A stretch of DNA of 31,786 nt from Phytohabitans sp036906915 (GTDB taxonomy: Bacteria > Actinomycetota > Actinomycetes > Mycobacteriales > Micromonosporaceae). Under the pieces are notes generated by a model. The model was not told where the DNA came from. It saw only the letters and a program-made list of their open reading frames with translations, and searched no databases. The position numbers were made by a program, and so were the translations under genes. The stretch lies in the NCBI RefSeq assembly GCF_036906915.1, contig NZ_JBAKHX010000087.1, positions 1-31,786 on the forward strand, in the 5' to 3' direction. The number at the start of each line of letters is the position of its first letter. Positions within the stretch are counted from its first letter, which is position 1. Positions 23,344 to 29,200 of this stretch are shown piece after piece.

Positions 23344-23565
23344 TCAGATCGGGTTGCTGGTGAGGATGTCGGTGAGGGCGGTGACGCCGTCGTGGTCGCC
23401 GACCGCGACGACGGTGTCGCCATGGTGGAACACGAAGTCGGGGTCGTAGAGGACCAAGTCGCGTCGGCCGGTGACATGGCTGATGATCCCGAGGTGCTGC
23501 CGGCTTGTGGTGGTGGCGGTGTGGCAGACGCCGACGCCGGGTAGTGCGGTGCGTTCGATGTTCAT
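23344..23565 (-). CDS. Mini-KhtT: internally deleted antiporter regulator
   Basis: A 73-residue protein that aligns with the 160-residue KhtT-like protein at 21501 in two blocks. Residues 1-41 (IERTALPGVGV to VLYD) match positions 1-41 in exact register. Residues 42-73 (PDFVFHHGDTVVAVGDHDG) match positions 131-160. The missing 89 residues cover the end of the N-terminal domain and most of the RCK_C domain. It does not look like decay: the ATG is preceded by GGGAGGA at ideal spacing and overlaps the NhaP stop by ATGA. It probably modulates the NhaP-like antiporter; it would lack a complete ligand pocket. Confidence 0.75.
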   Translation of the reverse strand: MNIERTALPGVGVCHTATTTSRQHLGIISHVTGRRDLVLYDPDFVFHHGDTVVAVGDHDGVTALTDILTSNPI

Positions 23566-25127
23566 CCTGTCCTCCCAGTCGGGATACCGGTGGACGAGTT
23601 GGCCGCGGCGTCGGGGTGGGGTGCCGGCAGGTTCGGGTCGCCGGTTTCGCCGAACCAGTGCGCGAGCCGACCGCGGCGGCCGACCGCCCGTAGCCTCCGT
23701 TCCGTGGCCTCGCGGACCTGCGGGGTGGTGACCAGCAGCAGTTCGTCGCCGGCGCGCAGGACGGTGGCGTGGTCGGGGACGAACGTGGTGAGGTCGCGAA
23801 TGATCAGCGTGACCACGGTCGGCGCCGGTAGCCGCAATTCGCGGATCGTCACCCCATGCAGGCGGGAGCCCGGTGGGATGGCGACGGTGAGCAGGTCTGC
23901 GTCCAGCACGTCCAGTGGCGCGGCCTCCACATGGACCTCTCGCAACGCACCCGGCCGGGCAAGGCCGAGCCAGCGGGCGACAGCCGGCAGGGTGGGGCCC
24001 TGGATCAAAGTGAAGATCACCACGAGGACGAAGACGATATTGAGCAGGTCCGTGCTGCCGGCCACGCCGGCCACGATCGGGAACGTGCCCAGCACGATGG
24101 GGACCGCGCCGCGCAGCCCGGCCCAGGACACGAACGCCTGCTCCCGCCACGGGACGCGGAACGGTGTCAGGCAGGCCAGCACGGAGATCGGCCTTGCAAG
24201 AAGCAGCAAGACCAGGCCGACGGCGATGGCAGGCAGCGCGGCGGCGGGCAGTTCGCGGGGAGTGACCAGTAGGCCGAGCATGACGAACAGGCCGATCTGG
24301 GCCAGCCAGCCGGCGCCTTCGGCGAACGAGCGGGTGGCGGCCCGGTGCGGTAGGGCTGAGTTGCCCAGCACGAGTCCGGCGAGGTAGGCGGCGATGATGC
24401 CGCTGGCGTTGGCGGCGCCGGCGGCGGCGAACGCGACGATGCCGAACCCGACGGTTGCCAGCGGGTACAGGCCGGTCGCGGGTAGCGCGATGTGCCGCAG
24501 GGCAGCGACCCCGATCCGGCCAACCACGAACCCGAGGGCGGCGCCAACCACCAGCTGGTAGGCCACATTCGCCACGATGTGAGCGGGGTGGGGCAGGTCC
24601 GCGGCGGCGGTGCTGAACACCAGCACCAGGATGATAGTGGGGGCGTCGTTGAACCCGGACTCCGCCTCCACCAGGCCGGTCACCTTGCGCGGCAGGGGCA
24701 AGGCGCGCAGCACGGCGAACACTGCGGCGGCGTCGGTGGAGGACACGATCGCTCCGAGCAGCAGCGCCAGGTGCCAGTCCATGCCCAGTAGCAGATGCGC
24801 TCCGGTGGCGGTGACCACCACGGAGATACCGACGCCGGCGCTGGCCAGCACCCCGGCCGGCGCGAGGAGGCGTTTGACGTCGGTCCAGCCGGTGGTCAGG
24901 CCACCCTCGACGAGGATGACCGCCAGCGCAGCGGTCCCGGCGGTCTGGGCCAGTTGGGCGTCGTCGAAGTGCAGGCCGAGCACATCCTCGCCGAGGACGA
25001 CACCGACGGCCAGGAACAGCAGCAAGCTGGGCAGGCCGAGCCGGCTGGCCATCCGCGCGGCGGCGATGCTGGCCAGCAGCACGGTCCCGCCCAGCAGCAG
25101 CACCAGGTACATCTGCTGCAGGGTCAT
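23562..25127 (-). CDS. CPA1-family cation/H+ antiporter with TrkA_C tail (NhaP2-like)
   Basis: A 521-residue membrane antiporter. About 12-13 helices (1-390) include SSTDAAAVFAVL with Asp132, ESGFNDAPTI with the Asn160-Asp161 ion-binding pair, and SWAGLRGAVPIVLG. A TrkA_C/RCK_C domain follows (about 405-480: ADLLTVAIPPGSRLHG, GDELLLVTTPQVRE), as in K+/H+ antiporters of the NhaP2/CvrA type. The start is uncertain: ATG at 25127 or GTG at 25157, neither with a strong ribosome site. It lies just after the small membrane protein gene and is coupled to mini-khtT, making a three-gene unit. Confidence 0.9.
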   Translation of the reverse strand: MTLQQMYLVLLLGGTVLLASIAAARMASRLGLPSLLLFLAVGVVLGEDVLGLHFDDAQLAQTAGTAALAVILVEGGLTTGWTDVKRLLAPAGVLASAGVGISVVVTATGAHLLLGMDWHLALLLGAIVSSTDAAAVFAVLRALPLPRKVTGLVEAESGFNDAPTIILVLVFSTAAADLPHPAHIVANVAYQLVVGAALGFVVGRIGVAALRHIALPATGLYPLATVGFGIVAFAAAGAANASGIIAAYLAGLVLGNSALPHRAATRSFAEGAGWLAQIGLFVMLGLLVTPRELPAAALPAIAVGLVLLLLARPISVLACLTPFRVPWREQAFVSWAGLRGAVPIVLGTFPIVAGVAGSTDLLNIVFVLVVIFTLIQGPTLPAVARWLGLARPGALREVHVEAAPLDVLDADLLTVAIPPGSRLHGVTIRELRLPAPTVVTLIIRDLTTFVPDHATVLRAGDELLLVTTPQVREATERRLRAVGRRGRLAHWFGETGDPNLPAPHPDAAANSSTGIPTGRTG

Positions 25128-25169
25128 CGCGGTGGCTGCGCGGTGCCGCCGTCGCACGGTTGGCTGGCC

Positions 25170-25559
25170 TCACCGGTGAGGGCGGTGCCGATGTTCGAAA
25201 CCCGTGTCGGCGGCCAATACAGATACGGCAACGGCGGCCACGACCAGACCCACCGCGAGGAGCAGGCCCAGCCCGGCGACGACGCCTGCGGCGATAGCGG
25301 CACCAGCGACCGCGAGCAACAGCCAGCCGGGCCAGCGTCGGCGAATCGGTGACCGACTGGCGTGGCCCGGCCGGTGGTGGCGGCGCCACAGCCCGGTGTC
25401 CATGTCGTCACGGCGCTGGTCGTCGAACTGATCCACGGCTCCTCCGTCCGCAAGACGATACGGATTGCCACCCCCGGCGGCCCGGCCCCGCAGGGTGTGA
25501 CGGCGACCATCTGTCATCCTCCTTCCGTGCTGCGAAGCGAAAGACCTCGTCGAGGTCAT
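25170..25559 (-). CDS. Small membrane protein of unknown family
   Basis: A 129-residue protein. The N-terminal half is polar and Arg/Asp-rich (GAVDQFDDQRRDDMDTG). Two hydrophobic segments follow close together (WPGWLLLAVAGAAIAAGVVA and LGLLLAVGLVVAAVAVSVLA), with a short His/Arg-rich tail, so a cytoplasmic head on a membrane hairpin is likely. I do not recognise the family. The ATG at 25559 has GGAG five bases upstream; an ATG at 25517 abuts AAGGAGG and is less well spaced. It precedes the antiporter gene closely and probably shares its message. Boxes D and E lie 200-280 bases upstream. Confidence 0.6.
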   Translation of the reverse strand: MTSTRSFASQHGRRMTDGRRHTLRGRAAGGGNPYRLADGGAVDQFDDQRRDDMDTGLWRRHHRPGHASRSPIRRRWPGWLLLAVAGAAIAAGVVAGLGLLLAVGLVVAAVAVSVLAADTGFEHRHRPHR

Positions 25560-25761
25560 CGATTCTCCAATGAGGGCGAAGTAGCGTAGCCACACATAGC
25601 GGAACGCCGACGCGAACGCATCCTCCTTGTCCCGGCCCGTTCGCCGGTCCAGCGCCTGCCGTGCCCGGCTCGCGTCAGTCGCGCCCCGCACGCCACCTGG
25701 GCCAGTCCCGCAGGCGGGGATCAGGCCGTCCCTCAACGATCGCCGCGCCGACCCGCGATCA

Positions 25762-25781
25762 CTATCCGTGCCGACACCCAT
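25762..25781 (-). promoter_or_regulatory. GGTGT-type box D
   Basis: CTATCCGTGCCGACACCCAT on the plus strand; its complement is ATGGGTGTCGGCACGGATAG, 18 of 20 bases identical to box B. Oriented like box A, 64 bases from box E. Confidence 0.62.
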
Positions 25782-25825
25782 TCGCTGCGGGGCGGCCACC
25801 ACGGCTGGGTGCCAGCCCTCACCGT

Positions 25826-25845
25826 TTGGGTGTCAGCACCGATGG
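25826..25845 (+). promoter_or_regulatory. GGTGT-type box E
   Basis: TTGGGTGTCAGCACCGATGG, oriented like box B. The D/E pair repeats the opposed A/B pair that precedes the intact kinase. Confidence 0.58.
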
Positions 25846-25899
25846 ACACCGGACCCGACCAGCCGACACGCTGGAATCGCCGGACCATGAATACACGCG

Positions 25900-26002
25900 G
25901 AGATTGACCGCCTGGAAGCCAAACGCACCACCAGCATCGCCCGGGCGCTGTCCGCCCAGGAAGCCGAACCGCACCGCATCGCCCAAGAAACTGCACGACG
26001 AC
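25900..26002 (+). pseudogene. Fragment of a second NarL-type histidine kinase
   Basis: The frame EIDRLEAKRTTSIARALSAQ continuing to HRIAQE closely matches the HAMP/HisKA_3 junction of the intact kinase (IDRLEAERATSTARALSAQE to RVAQE, encoded around 18817-18893). An extra A at 25990 shifts the frame; reading on in the next frame restores LHDD, the counterpart of the phospho-acceptor LHDE. Nothing of the membrane part or the ATPase domain remains. This is the remnant of a duplicated or recombined kinase gene. Confidence 0.72.
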
Positions 26003-26189
26003 TGTTCGCCGCCGCGATGGCGCAGGGTGGCTTCGCGATGCAGGTCCCATCGCCCGAGTTGTACTACCAGTCGCTGCCCGCGCATCACGTGAGCATCCAC
26101 GGGCAGCGTGGCGTGAAGGTCGTCCGCGTTCACGATCGTGCGCGGCACACGCGGGCGGTGCGTACCCGAATTGGAGGCGGCCGTCGGCG

Positions 26190-26684
26190 TTATTGCCTGT
26201 CCAGCGTCCGGCGGGCCAGCGCCAGGAGGTCGTCGGCTGACCTGTCGATGGTGTCGCGCCGGGATGGGGGGCCTCGAAAGTCCACGTCGGGTTCGTGCTC
26301 CCGAGAATCTTCGTGCTCCCGAGAATCTTCGCGCTCCTGAGAATCCTGGTTGGCGATCGCTCTCCGGATTGCCGCGAGGACCACGTCGTCCGGGCTGCCC
26401 GTGCGGGCTCCGGCATCGATGACCTCGCGGACCAGTTCGAACTGGAAACCGCTCAGGCCCGCCTTGACCTCGCCTTGGATCCGGGGCGCGAGGGCGGCCA
26501 AGACGAAGCCGAGCAACGCCAGCAGGCCAAACGTGCCAGCCAGAGCATCATGATCGGTGAGCATTGCGGTCGCAGCCAAGGCGACGAAGGCGGCGGCCGC
26601 TGCCAGGAGGATGACCGTGCTGTAACCACCGTAGCTACCCGAGTGCACGCCGCAACCTATCACGACCGGTAGCGTCACGTGCAT
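26190..26684 (-). CDS. Two-helix membrane protein beside CHAT protease
   Basis: A protein of up to 164 residues. Two transmembrane helices (about 24-45, VILLAAAAAFVALAATAML, and 52-70, GTFGLLALLGFVLAAL) are followed by a charged, helical cytoplasmic tail of about 90 residues with a short Ser/Arg/Glu/His/Asp repeat (SREHED). I do not recognise the family. The ATG at 26684 lies 48 bases from the likely start of the divergent protease gene; a GTG at 26648 has AGGT upstream and may be the true start. The head-to-head arrangement suggests joint regulation and possibly joint action. Confidence 0.6.
   Translation of the reverse strand: MHVTLPVVIGCGVHSGSYGGYSTVILLAAAAAFVALAATAMLTDHDALAGTFGLLALLGFVLAALAPRIQGEVKAGLSGFQFELVREVIDAGARTGSPDDVVLAAIRRAIANQDSQEREDSREHEDSREHEPDVDFRGPPSRRDTIDRSADDLLALARRTLDRQ
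26292..26345 (-). repeat. 18-bp tandem repeat, three copies
   Basis: TTCGTGCTCCCGAGAATC occurs at 26292-26309 and 26310-26327 exactly, and at 26328-26345 with two changes. On the coding strand it encodes the six-residue repeat of acidic/basic residues (DSREHE) in the tail of the membrane protein. The unit length keeps the frame. Confidence 0.9.
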
Positions 26685-26732
26685 ACGATCGGGCTGCCGA
26701 TAAGCCGTGCATCGATCATGCTGGGGGTGGCG

Positions 26733-29135
26733 ATGTTTCGACGTCGAGTGGGCCGGGATAGGGACGGCGCGGCTCGGTTGCGAGACATCCTGCGTAACTC
26801 GCGGATGAGCGCCAAGGCCAAGGCCCAAGCTCTACTGGAGCTATCCTCAGAGCTTTTCCCGCTAGGCGATCGAAGAGTCCGAAACGAGGCCATTGCCGCG
26901 GCCATCGACCTCTATTTGGATAGCGGCGATCCCCGTGGGAAGGACGAGGTTCTCGGCCGGCTGGGCGCTGAACTGGCTGCGGTGGCCGACGCAATTCTCC
27001 CGCACAAGCCGGAGGGGATGGGAGTGCTCGGGGACCAGCTCTACGACTGTGGCACCCGGCTGGACGATCCGTCCCTCGCCCGCCTGGTCTTCCAAAAGGC
27101 GGCCGCGGTGCACGAGGCGTACGGGAACCTGAAGGGGCAGGCCGATGCGCTGAGCCGGCTGTGCTCCCTCGACCCGGGCGGCACGGATGACGGGGCGCTG
27201 GCAGAAAAGGCGGTAGAGCTCTACCTCAGGGTTGGGGACGATCGGGGCAGCGTGTTTGCCCTCAACGCCGCGGCCCAGGCCGCACACACACGCCGAGAGA
27301 CCGCGAAGGCGAAAGCTTACTGGGAAGAGGCGTTGCAGCGCGCCCGAGGCTGCGGGTACGTCGACGGCGAGGTAGGCACGCTGATGGGGCTGGCGAAGTG
27401 GGAGGCAACCGACGGCGCAGGCTTCGCACGGGCAAAGCACCACCTGCTCGCCGCGAGTGAACTCATTCCCAAGCTCACCCATCGCGGTACCGGCTCGGTG
27501 ATCTTCACGATGCTCGCCGACGCCGAGCTGGCGGAGAGGAATACTGCCGGCGCCGAGGAGTACTACCGCCAGGCGAGCAAGCTGGAATCCGCTGCGTGGC
27601 CAGGCGCCAGCGCGGAACTTCGTGGCGGGATGGCCCTCCTCATGACCATGCAGGGCCGTCTCGACGACGGAGCACGTGCAGCGCTGGAGGAGGTGCGGCT
27701 GCTGGAAAGCCAGCGGCGCCGGATGGGTAGCGCCCGCAGCCAGGCGCAGTTATACCAGGACAAGCGCCCCACCTATCTGCGGGCGCTATCACTCGCGGCT
27801 GCCGCCGGTGACGGGCACGCCGCTCTGGAGGTGGTGGAGAGCGCTCGCTCGCAGGCGCTGGCCGCCACCCTGAACGCCGACCCAGCCGCACTGGCGAAAG
27901 GTAGCCTTGCAGTCGGCGGTGAGCTGGACCGGCTACTGCGCAGCATCGCCGCCATCGAGGATGGCGGACCGGATCCGTTCCAGGCCACCGGCCGGATCAG
28001 CGCCAAGGAGGCTGCGGCGTGGAACGCAATGGCGGCCCAGGCATTGCAGGAGGACCACGCCCGGTTGGCCGACCTCATCGGCACCGCACTGCTGCGTCGC
28101 GCCGGCAGGGTGGAGTCGATACGCGAACTGCGGGCGAGACTCGGCCCGACGACGCACGCCGTCGTCTACGACGTCGAGTGGGGTGCCGGCGCGGCAACCG
28201 TGTACGCGGTGTGGGTTCCGCCACTTCCCGACACACCCGTCGTCGAGACGATCACCTTGGACACCCAGCAGGTGCGCTGGATACGCCAGCTCGCCAACCC
28301 AGACACCGTCATGGACCTGCTCGCAAAGCCCACCCATCCCTGGCAGGTCGGGCTCGCCCGGCTCATACCCGAACGGCTGAAGGCTGTACTAGCCACATCG
28401 GACTCCGGTCCAGAAGGCACTGACCTGGTGATGGTTCCGGCCGGGGAGATGTGGTCGGTGCCGTTCGCCGCGATCCGAATCGGGGACGTGCATCTGGTGG
28501 AACGAGCCACGGTTACGCTCGCGCCGTCGCTGGCCGTCGCGGCCATCGCGAGTACGCGGAAGGTTCGACCCGTCCGGCGAGCTGTCGCGGTCCTGGATAC
28601 CGGGCTTCGTGGTACCTCGGTGGAACGGGACATGCTGAAGCAGTACTTCCGGCTGACGGAGGTACCGCCCCTCGCCGCGCCCCTCGTGAAGGCCCTAGAC
28701 AAGGGCAGCAGGTACGAGCTCGGCGTAATCAGCGCCCACGGTGATCACGTCCGAGGCTTGGCGCACTCGCTGCGCCTGGGCGAGCAAGGACGGCTGTTTG
28801 CCGGAGTATTACTGCGGTGCGAGGTTCCATTGTGGTGGGTCATGGGCGCCTGCTGGTCCGGCGCACTCGACCATGCGCCCGGGCACGAACCCGTCGGGCT
28901 GCCCACCGTCGCCCTGCTGCGGGGCGCCCGCGCGGTGATCGGTGCCCTGCACCGCGTACCGGACCGGCCGACCGGCCGCATCCTGGCTAGCACGTACGGC
29001 GAACTGGCGGACGGAGCCCCCGCGCCGGCTGCCCTCCGTACCGCCCAGCGCGAGTATCTCAAGGACGCCCAGAATGGCTGCCCGCTCATCAACTGGGCAC
29101 CCCTGGTTTCGATCGGCGCGCCCGGCTCAAGCTAA
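26733..29135 (+). CDS. TPR-CHAT caspase-like protease
   Basis: An 800-residue cytoplasmic protein. Residues of about 20-370 form TPR-like helical repeats (for example AKAKAQALLELSSELFPLGD, AKAYWEEALQRARGCGYVDG, GAEEYYRQASKLES), a likely sensor or partner-binding scaffold. A helical linker leads to a CHAT domain (about 480-800), a caspase/separase relative. The catalytic pair is visible: His669 in VISAHGDH and Cys707 in VMGACWSGA, followed by the family pattern GLPTVALLRGARAVIGALHRV and ALRTAQREYL. The ATG at 26733 has a G-rich stretch upstream; the frame is open back to a GTG at 26679. Bacterial CHAT proteases can trigger cell death by cleaving partners such as gasdermins; the neighbouring membrane protein could be its target, which is inference. 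Confidence 0.88.
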   Translation: MFRRRVGRDRDGAARLRDILRNSRMSAKAKAQALLELSSELFPLGDRRVRNEAIAAAIDLYLDSGDPRGKDEVLGRLGAELAAVADAILPHKPEGMGVLGDQLYDCGTRLDDPSLARLVFQKAAAVHEAYGNLKGQADALSRLCSLDPGGTDDGALAEKAVELYLRVGDDRGSVFALNAAAQAAHTRRETAKAKAYWEEALQRARGCGYVDGEVGTLMGLAKWEATDGAGFARAKHHLLAASELIPKLTHRGTGSVIFTMLADAELAERNTAGAEEYYRQASKLESAAWPGASAELRGGMALLMTMQGRLDDGARAALEEVRLLESQRRRMGSARSQAQLYQDKRPTYLRALSLAAAAGDGHAALEVVESARSQALAATLNADPAALAKGSLAVGGELDRLLRSIAAIEDGGPDPFQATGRISAKEAAAWNAMAAQALQEDHARLADLIGTALLRRAGRVESIRELRARLGPTTHAVVYDVEWGAGAATVYAVWVPPLPDTPVVETITLDTQQVRWIRQLANPDTVMDLLAKPTHPWQVGLARLIPERLKAVLATSDSGPEGTDLVMVPAGEMWSVPFAAIRIGDVHLVERATVTLAPSLAVAAIASTRKVRPVRRAVAVLDTGLRGTSVERDMLKQYFRLTEVPPLAAPLVKALDKGSRYELGVISAHGDHVRGLAHSLRLGEQGRLFAGVLLRCEVPLWWVMGACWSGALDHAPGHEPVGLPTVALLRGARAVIGALHRVPDRPTGRILASTYGELADGAPAPAALRTAQREYLKDAQNGCPLINWAPLVSIGAPGSS

Positions 29136-29200
29136 TCGCGCCGAGTTCGCGACCGCCCCGGTCAGCGAATGGGGTTGGTCTGGGTCAGCAGGCCTTCCCC

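Larger units (their letters stand above)
25560..26189 (+). other. 630-base region with boxes D/E and gene relics
   Basis: No intact gene. It holds boxes D and E, the frameshifted kinase fragment at 25900-26002, and a stretch at 26017-26190 that reads openly on the plus strand (SPELYYQSLPAHHVSIHGQR) but matches no family I can name with confidence; it may be another relic. The region looks like a partial, decaying copy of the 18300-18910 kinase locus. Confidence 0.55.

Noticed and set aside
23566..25389. The 681-codon minus-strand frame containing mini-KhtT as its last 73 codons
   Set aside because: Upstream of 23565 it is an Arg/Pro-rich shadow of the antiporter gene; the mini-KhtT has its own strong ribosome site and ATG.
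25124..25510. Alternative frame of 128 codons starting at the ATG with best spacing to AAGGAGG
   Set aside because: Its product is Trp/Ser/Pro-rich without pattern, while the overlapping frame gives two clean membrane segments.
26017..26190. Open stretch reading SPELYYQSLPAHHVSIHGQR as a transposase end
   Set aside because: It vaguely recalls the C-terminal part of Mu-type transposases, but I could not match enough positions to call it.
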